NCBI GenBank assembly: GCA_902493895.1
Contig: CABUQW010000017.1
Location: forward strand, 1-40,950
Direction: 5' to 3'
Source: an uncultured Collinsella sp.
GTDB lineage: Bacteria; Actinomycetota; Coriobacteriia; Coriobacteriales; Coriobacteriaceae
Length of the DNA stretch: 40,950 nt
The position numbers and the translations under genes are program-made. A model generated the notes under the pieces. The model made no database searches, was not told the DNA's origin, and worked only from the letters and a program-made list of their open reading frames with translations. Positions 31,943 through 40,636 of the stretch are shown here, piece by piece; the first letter of the stretch is position 1; every line of letters starts with the position of its first letter.

Positions 31943-33289
31943 ATGATCGATCGCTATACCCGCCCGGAGATGGGACACATTTTCTCCCTCGAGAACAAGT
32001 ACGCCATTTGGCAGGAGATCGAGGTCTTGGCCTGCGAGGCCCAGGCGGAGCTCGGCAAGATCGGTATTTCCAAAGACGAGGCCCAGTGGATCCGCGACCA
32101 TGCCAACTTTGAGAAGGCGAAGGTCGATGAGATCGAGGAAGTCACGCGCCACGACGTCATTGCCTTCCTGACCAACATGAAGGAATACATCGATGCCGAT
32201 GTTCCCGAGGGCGACCCCAAGCCCAGCCGCTGGGTTCACTATGGCATGACCAGCTCCGATCTGGGCGACACGGCCCTGTGCTACCAGCTCACCCAGGCCT
32301 GCGACCTGATCATCGAGGACGTCAAGAAACTCGGCGAGATCTGCAAGCGTCGTGCCTTCGAGGAGCGCAACACGCTCTGCGCCGGCCGTACTCATGGCAT
32401 CCACGCCGAGCCGATGACCTTCGGCATGAAGTTTGGCTCTTGGGCCTGGGAGCTCAAGCGCGATCTGGATCGTCTTGAGGATGCCCGCAAGAACGTTGCC
32501 TTTGGTGCCATCTCGGGCGCTGTCGGCACGTACAGCTCCATCGAGCCGTTTGTCGAGGAATATGTCTGCGAGCACCTGGGCCTGGTTCACGACCCGCTGT
32601 CCACGCAGGTTATCAGCCGCGATCATCACGCCTACCTCGCCGGCGTTCTTGCCACCACCGCGGCCACCTGTGAGCGCATCGCTACCGAGGTCCGCAATCT
32701 GCAGAAGACCGATACACTCGAGGCCGAGGAACCGTTCCGTAAGGGTCAAAAGGGCAGCTCCGCCATGCCGCACAAGCGCAACCCCATCACCATGGAGAAG
32801 GTCTGCGGCCTGTCGCGCGTCGTGAAGGCCAACGCGCAGGTTGCCTTCGACAACGTCGCCCTGTGGCACGAGCGTGACATTTCGCACTCCTCTGCCGAGC
32901 GCGTCGCCCAGGCCGATAGCTTCATCGCGCTCGACCACATGTTCCAGTGCCTCATCCGCGTTATCGACGGCCTGCAGCTGTATCCCGCTCGCATGATGGC
33001 CAACCTCAACAAGACGCGCGGCCTCATCTTCTCCTCCAAGGTGCTGCTCGCCCTCGTCGACACGGGCATCACCCGCGAGGACGCGTACGCCATTGTGCAG
33101 GAGAACGCCATGGCAACCTGGCACGAGGTGCAGGATTGCGTCTCCGGCCCCACCTTTAAGGAGCGTCTCGAGGCCGATCCGCGCTGCACCGTCAGCCAGG
33201 AGAAGCTCGACGAGATCTTTGATCCGTGGGACTTCCTCACTCGTATCGACACAGTCTTTGATCGTCTGGAGCAGCTGAGCTTCGAGTAG
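31943..33289 (+). CDS. purB: Adenylosuccinate lyase
   Basis: Purine biosynthesis enzyme acting twice: it cleaves SAICAR to AICAR and adenylosuccinate to AMP. The 448-residue protein carries the fumarase/aspartase superfamily signature GSSAMPHKRNP (around residue 271), and the catalytic-region motifs HYGMTSSDLGDTA and GRTHGIHAEPMTFG. I start at the ATG at 31943, with AAGGAG 5 bases upstream; the frame is open to 31877, but that stretch is non-coding leader. purC lies 4 kb downstream, not in the same unit. TACAAT at 31893-31898 may be a -10 element, but no matching -35 is clear. Confidence 0.97.
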   Translation: MIDRYTRPEMGHIFSLENKYAIWQEIEVLACEAQAELGKIGISKDEAQWIRDHANFEKAKVDEIEEVTRHDVIAFLTNMKEYIDADVPEGDPKPSRWVHYGMTSSDLGDTALCYQLTQACDLIIEDVKKLGEICKRRAFEERNTLCAGRTHGIHAEPMTFGMKFGSWAWELKRDLDRLEDARKNVAFGAISGAVGTYSSIEPFVEEYVCEHLGLVHDPLSTQVISRDHHAYLAGVLATTAATCERIATEVRNLQKTDTLEAEEPFRKGQKGSSAMPHKRNPITMEKVCGLSRVVKANAQVAFDNVALWHERDISHSSAERVAQADSFIALDHMFQCLIRVIDGLQLYPARMMANLNKTRGLIFSSKVLLALVDTGITREDAYAIVQENAMATWHEVQDCVSGPTFKERLEADPRCTVSQEKLDEIFDPWDFLTRIDTVFDRLEQLSFE

Positions 33290-33315
33290 GTTCGGGCATA
33301 ACGTTAGCTTTTTAG

Positions 33316-33353
33316 GGCGCTTTGCTGGTAATGTGTGTTGCCGGCAAAGCGCC
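33316..33353 (+). terminator. Probable terminator hairpin after purB
   Basis: A 10-bp perfect stem GGCGCTTTGC (33316-33325) with GCAAAGCGCC (33344-33353). No T run follows, so intrinsic termination is doubtful. Confidence 0.45.
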
Positions 33354-33417
33354 TCGTTGCATTTAGGGAAAGACGGGGATAATAGTCGTCTCGAATAACA
33401 TTCTGAGAGGGGATCGC

Positions 33418-33681
33418 ATGATTTCGTTTGATTACAAGCCTCAGGGCGTGTGTGCTCGCAATATTCACCTTGACCTTTCCGATGACGGCAACAAGGTGAT
33501 GGGCGTTGAGTTTACCGGCGGCTGCGACGGCAATCTCAAGGCTATCTCCAAACTGGTCGAGGGCGCTCCTGCCGATCGCGTAATCGAGGTTCTCGCCGGT
33601 AATACCTGTGGTATGAAAAAGACCTCCTGCGCCGACCAGCTTACACGCGCTATCGAGGCCGCTCGCGCCGAGATCGCCTAA
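33418..33681 (+). CDS. TSCPD-domain protein
   Basis: An 87-residue protein matching the small TSCPD family (named after its conserved C-terminal motif, here KKTSCADQL). Other conserved parts are the YKPQGVCARNI start and GGCDGNLKAIS, with cysteines that could bind metal. A related domain occurs at the end of some vitamin B12-dependent ribonucleotide reductases; the free-standing form has no established function. The ATG at 33418 follows GAGAGGGG. Its stop overlaps the next start by one base (TAATG), so the lipoprotein gene is coupled to it. Confidence 0.88.
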   Translation: MISFDYKPQGVCARNIHLDLSDDGNKVMGVEFTGGCDGNLKAISKLVEGAPADRVIEVLAGNTCGMKKTSCADQLTRAIEAARAEIA

Positions 33682-34892
33682 TGGGTATCGCCGATCACAT
33701 CAAAAACGGAATATCGCGTCGCGACTTTGTACTCGGTGGGGCTGCCGCGGGCGCTGCCACGGTGCTTGCCGGATGCTCGAAAAAAACGGGCACCAGCGAT
33801 GATGCCGCCGGCGAGCCGCAGGTTATCAAGGACGATTCCAAAATCATCTCGATTACGGATGAGTATGAGGCTGTCGACATCGATCTTGAGCCGGCGGCGT
33901 CGTGGACGCTGCCTCTGGGTACGCTGCTGTACTACTGCGACGGCGATTACGCCGCGGCGATGATGGCGCCCGCATCGGCATTGCACGCCAACACACTCGG
34001 TGTGCTCAACCTGGGCGATGGCTCGCTTACCACATTAATCGAGGATCCTATCGAGGGCACGGGATACGCATTCTACGATGTCCGTGCCGGCGACGGCGTA
34101 TTCGCGTGGGTTGAGATGAACTTTGCCAATTCATCGTGGAAGCTCTACGCTCAAAATCTGTCGGGCGCTTCGCTCTCTGGCGACGTGGTTGAGCTCGATC
34201 GAGGTGGCAAGGACTACGATCCGCCGCTGTTTACGGCGTTCGGGTCATCAATCATCTGGTATAAAATGCCTTCGGCAGGCGGCAATAAAACGAGTAGTGA
34301 TTCGTTTTGCTTTCGTCGCTCGCTTGATGAATCCAAGGCCGAGACAATTTGGAAATCGACGGGCCGCTTTGCATCGGCCCCGCGCGCGAGCGACGGCATT
34401 TTGACCATCTCGCCGCGTGTCCGCAACGACGAGGGCGTCTACTACGGCATAACGGCAATCGATCTGACCGACGGCAACAACACCAAGCGTGCCCAGCTGG
34501 TCCTCCCTTCGTCAGTTTCGCCTTTCGAGGCCGTATATATGGGCGATACCTTCGTGTTTTCTATCGAGGCGGCCTATAGTGGCGTGGGCAGCCTGGGCAA
34601 TATGGGCACGTATATCGGTAATGAGGGAGGGCCGTACCTCTTCCTGTCACGCGAGCCGCTCGCATGTGCGGCTGGCAAGAAGAATAAATACCTTGTTAAG
34701 GTACAGGCGTCGCATTTCCTGATCGACACCTCTGCCAAGACCTATGGCTCGCTGCTGTCGCCCGACCGCGCTTTGGAGTATGGCGATTATCCAGCTACGG
34801 CGGGAAAATCGGACTCATTCCTTACGTACGCCACGGTGCGCAACAGCCAGGGTATACCAGAGACGGTCACTGCACGCCTATTCTCTCTTTAA
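33681..34892 (+). CDS. Tat-exported lipoprotein of unknown function
   Basis: A 403-residue protein with a twin-arginine signal (SRRDF at 12-16), a hydrophobic stretch and a lipobox LAGC (Cys32). It is therefore probably folded in the cytoplasm, exported by Tat and anchored by lipid. The mature part is rich in Gly, Asp and aromatic residues, with short strand-like stretches (VYYGITAIDLTDG, TFVFSIEAAYSGVG), perhaps a beta-propeller. I recognise no family. It is coupled to the TSCPD gene and lies 150 bases before a two-component system, whose signal it could influence (inference). Confidence 0.82.
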   Translation: MGIADHIKNGISRRDFVLGGAAAGAATVLAGCSKKTGTSDDAAGEPQVIKDDSKIISITDEYEAVDIDLEPAASWTLPLGTLLYYCDGDYAAAMMAPASALHANTLGVLNLGDGSLTTLIEDPIEGTGYAFYDVRAGDGVFAWVEMNFANSSWKLYAQNLSGASLSGDVVELDRGGKDYDPPLFTAFGSSIIWYKMPSAGGNKTSSDSFCFRRSLDESKAETIWKSTGRFASAPRASDGILTISPRVRNDEGVYYGITAIDLTDGNNTKRAQLVLPSSVSPFEAVYMGDTFVFSIEAAYSGVGSLGNMGTYIGNEGGPYLFLSREPLACAAGKKNKYLVKVQASHFLIDTSAKTYGSLLSPDRALEYGDYPATAGKSDSFLTYATVRNSQGIPETVTARLFSL

Positions 34893-34951
34893 GCTTAGAG
34901 GGGTTAAAAAGGCGCCAACAGGGGAATAAACGCGTTGTAATTGTGAGTACC

Positions 34952-34990
34952 GCCTGCCGAGCTGCCGCGTCATAGCGGCATCCGGCGGGC
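34952..34990 (+). other. Nested hairpin before the response regulator
   Basis: Inner stem TGCCGC/GCGGCA (34963-34968 with 34975-34980) inside an outer GCC-rich stem (34952-34959 with 34983-34990, one G-T pair). No T run follows; a -10-like TAAAAT lies at 35001-35006. It may be a terminator or a leader structure. Confidence 0.4.
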
Positions 34991-35045
34991 TCAGGTGCGT
35001 TAAAATGGGCTTGTTCTTAGCTAATTGAGACAGGGGGGCCGTGTT

Positions 35046-35768
35046 ATGGCTTCAGATGCAAAAAAGATTCTGCTGGTCGAGGATGAGAAGGCAATCCGTG
35101 ACGCCGTCGCTGCCTATCTCGAGCGCGAAGGCTACTGGGTTGTGGGCGTCGGCGACGGCCAGTCCGCGATCGAGGAGTTCGAGAAGCATCAGTTCGACCT
35201 GGTCGTGCTCGACCTTATGCTCCCCAAGATCCCCGGCGAGCGCGTTTGCCGCACCATTCGCGATACCTCGGATGTCCCCATCATCATGCTGACGGCTAAG
35301 GGCGAGATCGAGGACCGTATTATCGGTCTTGAGCTCGGCGCCGACGACTATCTGATTAAGCCGTTCTCGCCGCGCGAGCTCGTCGCCCGCGTTCGCGCTC
35401 TGTTCCGCCGTGCCCATCAGGCCGACGAGCCCGCCGTCGAGGTACTCGACTTCGGCGATCTGGTCATCGATATCTCGGGCCACAAGATCTTGGTCGAGGG
35501 CAAGGAAGTCGATCTGACGGCTTCCGAGTTCAAGCTGCTCACCACGCTTGCCCGCCATCCCGGCCGTGTGTATAACCGTATGGAGCTGGTCGAGAAAGTG
35601 CTCGGGTATGACTTTGAGGGCTATGAGCGCACCATCGATAGCCACGTGAAGAATCTTCGCGCCAAGCTGGGCGATGATCCCAAGAAGCCCAAGTGGCTCT
35701 ACACCGTCCATGGTGTCGGCTATCGCTTCGAGGCTCCGGCCAAGACCGATAAGTCGGACGAGAAATAG
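35046..35768 (+). CDS. OmpR/PhoB-family response regulator
   Basis: A 240-residue two-domain regulator. The receiver (about 6-120) has the acidic pair in VEDE, phosphoacceptor Asp56 (VVLDLMLP) and the conserved lysine in LIKPFSP. The C-terminal winged-helix DNA-binding domain carries LTASEFKLLTTLARHPG and the end VHGVGYRFE. I start at ATG 35046, with AGGGGGG upstream, instead of the open frame at 35025. The histidine kinase follows after 11 bases. It resembles RegX3, WalR and MtrA types, but the target cannot be told from sequence. Confidence 0.94.
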   Translation: MASDAKKILLVEDEKAIRDAVAAYLEREGYWVVGVGDGQSAIEEFEKHQFDLVVLDLMLPKIPGERVCRTIRDTSDVPIIMLTAKGEIEDRIIGLELGADDYLIKPFSPRELVARVRALFRRAHQADEPAVEVLDFGDLVIDISGHKILVEGKEVDLTASEFKLLTTLARHPGRVYNRMELVEKVLGYDFEGYERTIDSHVKNLRAKLGDDPKKPKWLYTVHGVGYRFEAPAKTDKSDEK

Positions 35769-35779
35769 GGAAATCACAT

Positions 35780-37345
35780 ATGACACCTGCGCGCTTTGAA
35801 ATCGGACAAAAGCACAAGCAGGAGAGCGAGGCGGGTTCCAAGGCTAGTTGGAACACGCCTCGTTCCGATTCACGGCCAACGATGAGCTATCCCTCGCGCA
35901 TGGCACTTGCTTTTGCTCTGACATCGCTCATGACAGTATTGGTGCTGGTGGGCGTTGTCTCTGTTGTGTGGGGCACGGTCTTTTCGGATTACACACGCTC
36001 CAATATCGTCGAAATCGCAAATTCCGCTGCCGAGAAGTTGGCGACTTCATATGAGGAAAACGGCTCTTGGACCGTGGGAGAACTGCGCACGGTCGCAACG
36101 TCGAGTTTGGTTTCCGACGATCTGGGCATGCAGGTCGTCAATAAAAAGGGCGTGATCGTTTATGACGATTCCTGGCCCTCGGCAAGCGCCACCGCCGATG
36201 TACGCGAAAACCAGGCTACGACCGACGACACGCACGACAAGAGGGCATCGCATAGCCCAGTCTCGTCTGCTCCAACCGACTCCGATAGTGTTGCTAACGT
36301 CGAGATTGTAACGTCTTCCGGCGAGCATGTCGGACAGGTAAAGCTGTGGGCCATCGGCTCCGACGCTCTGCTCACCAAGGCGGACTCTGCGTTTAGGGAG
36401 AAGACCTTTAACGCCATGGCCCTCGCCGCGGTTGTTGCAATCTGCATTTCGGTCGTTATCGGATCGCTCGTGTCGCGCATGCTCACCAAGCCGATTCATC
36501 GCATCACCAGTACCGCAAAGCAAATCCGTGACGGCGACCTGTCGGCTCGCACGGGACTGCGCGGTGATGACGAGATCGATCAGCTGGGTGAGACCTTCGA
36601 TGAGATGGCCACTTCGCTCGAGAAGGATATGAAACACGAGAAGCGCCTGACCTCAGACGTTGCACACGAGCTTCGCACGCCGCTTATGGCCATGCTCGCA
36701 ACGGTCGAGGCCATGCAGGATGGCGTGTATCCCACCGACGATGAGCATTTGGAGACTGTTGCTTCCGAGACGCGTCGCCTGGCTCGTCTGGTGCAGCAGA
36801 TGCTCGACCTGTCGCGCATGGAAAACAGCACGGCTCCGCTCAACCTTGAGCCGGTGGACATGGTTCCTTTCGTGCGTTCCATCGTTAATGCCCAGGAGCG
36901 CCTGTTTGTCGACCGCGATCTGCGCCTGCGTTTTGCGGACGAGACCCAGGGTCACGACGATGTCGTCGAGGCCGATCCCGACATGATCACGCAATGTGTT
37001 ATCAACCTCTTGAGTAACGCCATGCGCTATACCCCCGAGGGGGGTTGGGTCGTGGTGTCGGTGCTCAGCGAACGTAAGCACGTCGATATTGCAGTTTCGG
37101 ATACGGGCATCGGTATCGCCAAGGATGATTTGTCGCGCATCTTCGGTCGTTTTTGGCGTGCTGACGCCAGTCGCGCCCGCGAGGCGGGCGGCCTGGGCGT
37201 GGGCCTCGCCGTGACCAAGCAGATTGTCGAGCGTCATCATGGCTACATATCCGTGGAGTCGGAGCTTGGAAAGGGTACGACTTTTACGATTCATCTGCCT
37301 CGCGAGCACACGGCGGACGCGGCATCTACTACAATGGAGCACTAG
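35780..37345 (+). CDS. Membrane sensor histidine kinase
   Basis: A 521-residue kinase: an N-terminal hydrophilic stretch of about 40 residues, TM1 (about 43-68), an extracellular sensor of about 140 residues and TM2 (about 212-232). A HAMP domain (LTKPIHRITSTAKQIRDGDL) and HisKA with His296 (SDVAHELRTPL) follow. The HATPase_c domain has the N-box INLLSNAMRYTPEGG, G1 DTGIGI and G2 GGLGVGLAVTK. It is the partner of the response regulator 11 bases upstream. The sensor part has no recognised fold and contains a Ser/Thr/Asp-rich loop. The signal is unknown. Confidence 0.94.
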   Translation: MTPARFEIGQKHKQESEAGSKASWNTPRSDSRPTMSYPSRMALAFALTSLMTVLVLVGVVSVVWGTVFSDYTRSNIVEIANSAAEKLATSYEENGSWTVGELRTVATSSLVSDDLGMQVVNKKGVIVYDDSWPSASATADVRENQATTDDTHDKRASHSPVSSAPTDSDSVANVEIVTSSGEHVGQVKLWAIGSDALLTKADSAFREKTFNAMALAAVVAICISVVIGSLVSRMLTKPIHRITSTAKQIRDGDLSARTGLRGDDEIDQLGETFDEMATSLEKDMKHEKRLTSDVAHELRTPLMAMLATVEAMQDGVYPTDDEHLETVASETRRLARLVQQMLDLSRMENSTAPLNLEPVDMVPFVRSIVNAQERLFVDRDLRLRFADETQGHDDVVEADPDMITQCVINLLSNAMRYTPEGGWVVVSVLSERKHVDIAVSDTGIGIAKDDLSRIFGRFWRADASRAREAGGLGVGLAVTKQIVERHHGYISVESELGKGTTFTIHLPREHTADAASTTMEH

Positions 37346-37454
37346 CTTTTCGCTATTCGGTGAAGGAGGGGTTTCGTCCCTGCCGCTCCGAGTTTGCGAA
37401 AACGTGCGGGGAAGAACCCGCATTACTGTCGTATTTAGGTAAGGAGTGACTCAC

Positions 37455-38342
37455 GTGACAACGATGGAGCGTCGTCCGGATTCCCGTGGCAAGGTTCGTG
37501 ATATCTATGATGCCGGTGAAAACCTGCTGATGGTCGCCACCGACCGCATTTCTGCGTTCGACTTCATTCTTCCCGACGAGATTCCGTTTAAGGGAGAGGT
37601 ACTCAACCGCATCTCGGCATTCTGGTTCGATAAGTTTGCCGACATCGTCCCCAACCACCTCGTCTCCATCGACCCGGCGGATTTCCCCGAGGAGTTTGCC
37701 GAGTATCGTGACTATCTCGCAGGCCGCGCCATGCTGGTCAAGAAGGCCCAGACGATTCCTATCGAGTGCATCGTCCGCGGCTATCTGACCGGTTCGGGCA
37801 AGAAGACCTATGACGAGAACGGCACCGTCTGCGGCATTCAGCTGCCCGAGGGTCTGACCGAGGCCTCCAAGCTTCCCGAGCCGCTGTTCACGCCGTCCAC
37901 GAAGGCCGAGATCGGCGACCACGACGAGAACATTTCGTTCGAGCGTTGCTGCGAGATCGTGGGTGAGGACATTGCCACGCAGATTCGCGACCTGTCTCTC
38001 AAGATTTACAAGGCCGCTGCCGAGTATGCCGCGACTCGAGGCATCATCATCGCCGACACCAAGTTCGAGTTCGGTGTCATCGATGGCAAGGTCACGCTGA
38101 TCGACGAGTGCCTCACGCCCGACTCCAGCCGTTTCTGGCCTGCCGCCAGCTACGAGGAGGGCAAGATCCAGCCCAGCTACGACAAGCAATTCGTCCGCAA
38201 TTGGCTCAAGGCCAACTGGGATATGACGGGGGAGACTCCGCACCTGCCCGCCGAGGTCATCGATGGCACGTCCGAGCGCTATCGCGAGGCCTTCCAGATC
38301 ATCACGGGCTCCCAGTTCACAAGCATGAAGGAGAACGCGTAA
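37455..38342 (+). CDS. purC: Phosphoribosylaminoimidazole-succinocarboxamide synthase
   Basis: SAICAR synthetase of purine biosynthesis, joining CAIR and aspartate with ATP. The 295-residue protein begins with the family motif RGKVRDIYDAGENLLMVATD, then DRISAFDF, VRGYLTGSG, and the later segment IADTKFEFGV and DECLTPDSSRFW. I start at the GTG at 37455, with AAGGAG 8 bases upstream; a GTG at 37446 overlaps that site. It directly adjoins the next gene (stop immediately followed by GTG). The 109-base leader after the kinase gene contains a small 6-bp hairpin but no riboswitch I recognise. Confidence 0.95.
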   Translation: MTTMERRPDSRGKVRDIYDAGENLLMVATDRISAFDFILPDEIPFKGEVLNRISAFWFDKFADIVPNHLVSIDPADFPEEFAEYRDYLAGRAMLVKKAQTIPIECIVRGYLTGSGKKTYDENGTVCGIQLPEGLTEASKLPEPLFTPSTKAEIGDHDENISFERCCEIVGEDIATQIRDLSLKIYKAAAEYAATRGIIIADTKFEFGVIDGKVTLIDECLTPDSSRFWPAASYEEGKIQPSYDKQFVRNWLKANWDMTGETPHLPAEVIDGTSERYREAFQIITGSQFTSMKENA

Positions 38343-38918
38343 GTGAGTACCCGTAGCGCCACGAACAAGCGCACGCAATCCCGCGAGGTTACCGGGGTTG
38401 CGCGCAAGTCCGCCGCATCCGCTAAGCCCGCCCGTCAGGCAGCGAGCTCTGTTCACGTCGTGCCGGCATCATCCAAGGCCCGCCGCAAAGAGCTCGAGAA
38501 GGGCGAAAACCTGGAAGGCCTTTCCAAGGAGGAAAAACGCGCCCGCAAGGCCAAGCAGCGCGCCCGCGAGGATCGCATCTACACGGTGTCGAATATCCTT
38601 CTCAAGCAGGATGAGGACTACACCAAGCGCCGCCGTATTTGGTGGGCCGTGCTCGCTATCGGCATGGTGCTCGTCGTGGCAATTTGGGCTTCGCTCTACT
38701 TCGTTCCCGGCGGCACGGTGTCCAGTCCTGTTCAGATGGTCGGCATCGTTTTGTCCTATGTCATCATCCTGGGTGACTTTATCTACGACTTCGCTCGTAT
38801 TCGTCCCCTGCGCAACATGTACCGCGCACAGGCCGAGGGCATGTCCGAGAACAAGCTCAACGCTCTTATCGAGCGCGCAGCTGCCGAGGAGGACAAGAAG
38901 GACTCCAAGAAGAAGTAG
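38343..38918 (+). CDS. Two-TM membrane protein with basic N-terminus
   Basis: A 191-residue protein: about 95 residues of very basic, Ala/Ser/Lys/Arg-rich sequence, then two membrane helices (about 101-122 and 128-146) and a charged tail ending in KKDSKKK. The topology resembles actinobacterial DUF3043 proteins, but I cannot confirm the family. The GTG start directly follows the purC stop, with AAGGAG inside purC, so the pair is coupled. A terminator follows. Confidence 0.8.
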   Translation: MSTRSATNKRTQSREVTGVARKSAASAKPARQAASSVHVVPASSKARRKELEKGENLEGLSKEEKRARKAKQRAREDRIYTVSNILLKQDEDYTKRRRIWWAVLAIGMVLVVAIWASLYFVPGGTVSSPVQMVGIVLSYVIILGDFIYDFARIRPLRNMYRAQAEGMSENKLNALIERAAAEEDKKDSKKK

Positions 38919-38948
38919 CGTTTGCATACATACTTATCGCTAAGATAT

Positions 38949-38979
38949 AAGGCGCGTCGTTTTTGCGGCGCGCCTTTTT
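38949..38979 (+). terminator. Terminator after purC unit
   Basis: Stem AAGGCGCG (38949-38956) with CGCGCCTT (38969-38976) and a run of five T (38975-38979). Confidence 0.88.
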
Positions 38980-39007
38980 GTTGTCCTATAGATAGATGGA
39001 GTGGCAC

Positions 39008-40288
39008 ATGATTCGAGCTGCCCTGACGGTCGAAGAAGCTCTGGAGGGCATGAAGGCCCTGGAGCCCAAGATTAAAAACTATGCGCGCCTGGTTGTCCGC
39101 AAGGGCGTAAACGTCAAGCCCGGCCAGGAGGTTGTCGTTCAGTCTCCGGTCGAGTGCGCACCCTTTGCCCGCGTGGTGGTCGCGGAAGCTTATGCCGCCG
39201 GCGCTGGCCACGTGACGGTCATTTGGGCCGATGATGCCGTGACGAGGCTCACGTACGAGCATGTCGATAAAAGCTATTTTGAGCAGACGCCCGAGTGGAA
39301 GCGCCTGCAGCTGGATTCCCTGGCCCAGGACGGTGCCTGCTTTATCTTTATCGAGGGTGCGGACCCTGCCGCCCTTAAGGGCATCGATCCCGCCAAGCCC
39401 GCCGCGGCTTCCAAGGCAAGGAACACGCAGTGCAAGGTCTTCCGCCGTGGACTGGACTACAACATCAACCCGTGGTGCATCGCCGGCGCGCCGGTCGTGG
39501 CTTGGGCGCGCGAGGTGTTCCCGGGAGACGCCGATGAGGTTGCAATCTATAAGCTGTGGAATGCGATTCTGCACACCGCTCGTGCCGATGGCCAGGACCC
39601 GGAGAGCGACTGGGAACTCCATGACGCCGCATTCGAAAAGAACCTGCGTTTCCTGAACGACAATCGTTTCGACTACCTGCATTACACCGCGGCAAATGGA
39701 ACCGATCTGACGATTGGCATGACGAAGGGTCACGAGTGGGCCGGCGGCAAGGGCAAGACGCCCGATGGACACCCCTTCTTCCCCAACATTCCCACCGAGG
39801 AAGTCTTTACCTCGCCCGATCGCATGCGCGCCGACGGTATCGTGTACTCGGCCATGCCGCTCATCCACCACGGCAATAAAGTCGACGATTTTTGGATTAA
39901 GTTCGAGGGCGGCCGCGTGGTGGACTACGACGCCCGCGTGGGCAAGGCAACGCTCGCAAGTATCATCGATACTGACGAGGGCGCTGCTCACCTGGGAGAG
40001 GTCGCGCTCATTTCCAAGAACACGCCGATCCGCGAAAGTGGTGTTCTGTTCTACGATACGCTCTATGACGAGAACGCTAGCTGCCATCTCGCGCTAGGTG
40101 TCGGTTTCCCCGAATGCATCGAGGGTGGGTATGACATGTCCAAGGAGGAGCTCCTGGAGCATGGTGTTAACGTCTCGAGCACGCACGTCGATTTTATGAT
40201 CGGCACGGACGACATCGATATTACGGGCATTACGCCTGATGGACGTGAAGTTGTGATTTTCCAGAACGGCCAATGGAGTTGGGAATAG
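39008..40288 (+). CDS. M29-family aminopeptidase
   Basis: A 426-residue protein of the thermophilic aminopeptidase (M29, AmpS/PepS) family, cytoplasmic metalloenzymes that trim N-terminal residues from peptides. Typical segments are VNVKPGQEVVVQSPVE, the central NGTDLTIGMTKGHEW, PNIPTEEVFTSPD, and the late ENASCHLALGVGF and STHVDFMIGTDDIDITG, which contribute metal ligands (Glu, His, Asp). I choose the ATG at 39008, with GGAG 6 bases upstream; an ATG at 38996 would itself overlap that site. The end overlaps the tRNA-Lys promoter. Confidence 0.93.
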   Translation: MIRAALTVEEALEGMKALEPKIKNYARLVVRKGVNVKPGQEVVVQSPVECAPFARVVVAEAYAAGAGHVTVIWADDAVTRLTYEHVDKSYFEQTPEWKRLQLDSLAQDGACFIFIEGADPAALKGIDPAKPAAASKARNTQCKVFRRGLDYNINPWCIAGAPVVAWAREVFPGDADEVAIYKLWNAILHTARADGQDPESDWELHDAAFEKNLRFLNDNRFDYLHYTAANGTDLTIGMTKGHEWAGGKGKTPDGHPFFPNIPTEEVFTSPDRMRADGIVYSAMPLIHHGNKVDDFWIKFEGGRVVDYDARVGKATLASIIDTDEGAAHLGEVALISKNTPIRESGVLFYDTLYDENASCHLALGVGFPECIEGGYDMSKEELLEHGVNVSSTHVDFMIGTDDIDITGITPDGREVVIFQNGQWSWE

Positions 40289-40307
40289 TCCCAGACCGTG
40301 GTACAAT
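40279..40307 (+). promoter_or_regulatory. Promoter of tRNA-Lys
   Basis: TTGGGA (40279-40284) and TACAAT (40302-40307), 17 bases apart; the -35 lies inside the last codons of the aminopeptidase gene. Confidence 0.6.
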
Positions 40308-40316
40308 GCCACCCGC

Positions 40317-40392
40317 GGGCCGTTAGCTCAGCTGGCAGAGCAGGGGACTTTTAATCCCAAGGTCCAGGGTTCGAACCCCTGACGGCCCACCA
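40317..40392 (+). tRNA. tRNA-Lys (anticodon TTT)
   Basis: Cloverleaf with acceptor GGGCCGT/ACGGCCC, anticodon loop CTTTTAA (anticodon TTT), T-arm CAGGGTTCGAACCCCTG and encoded CCA. It is followed by its own terminator and a tail module similar to that of tRNA-Gly. Confidence 0.96.
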
Positions 40393-40401
40393 TAGAATAG
40401 A

Positions 40402-40432
40402 AAAGCGACTGGCGGATGCCGGCCGCTTTTTT
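40402..40432 (+). terminator. Terminator of tRNA-Lys
   Basis: Stem of about 11 bp with one A-C mismatch (40402-40413 with 40418-40429, loop GGAT), followed by T to 40432. Confidence 0.82.
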
Positions 40433-40444
40433 GTTACCGCGGCA

Positions 40445-40568
40445 CGGGTTCGAACCCGAAAGGGCGCGGAGCTGAGTAAACGCGTGAGCGTTTGCCAGCG
40501 CAGCGCGCAAGGCGCGAAAGCGCCGCAGCGTTCGCGTGCGAAGCAGACTGAACCCCTGACGGCCCACC
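40445..40568 (+). repeat. tRNA-Lys tail module
   Basis: Starts with the palindrome CGGGTTCGAACCCG (40445-40458), matching the tRNA-Lys T-arm. The hairpin AAACGC-GTGA-GCGTTT (40478-40493) and further GCGC-rich hairpins follow. It ends with a 19-base direct copy of the tRNA-Lys 3' end (40550-40568, same as 40373-40391), where the terminal CCA reads CCC. The order of parts is the same as in the tRNA-Gly module. Confidence 0.82.
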
Positions 40569-40580
40569 CAAAGATTGTTG

Positions 40581-40611
40581 AGACGGTCAACTTCGGTTGG
40601 CCGTCTTTTTT
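40581..40611 (+). terminator. Terminator after the tRNA-Lys module
   Basis: Ten-bp stem GACGGTCAAC (40582-40591) with GTTGGCCGTC (40596-40605, one G-T pair), loop TTCG, followed by six T. A second terminator here implies that the module itself may be transcribed. Confidence 0.92.
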
Positions 40612-40624
40612 GTCGCCCTTTCAT

Positions 40625-40636
40625 GGGTTCGAACCC
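40625..40636. repeat. Further T-arm-like palindrome
   Basis: GGGTTCGAACCC again, just after the second terminator. It is a third occurrence of the tRNA-Lys T-arm sequence within 270 bases. Confidence 0.7.

Noticed and set aside
31610..33124. Minus-strand ORF through purB and the tRNA-Gly repeats
   Set aside because: Antisense to purB; its repeated ends are just translations of the tRNA tail repeats.
40328..40624. Minus-strand ORF with GRQGFEPWTLG-like product
   Set aside because: It is the antisense translation of tRNA T-arm sequence, a well-known annotation artefact.
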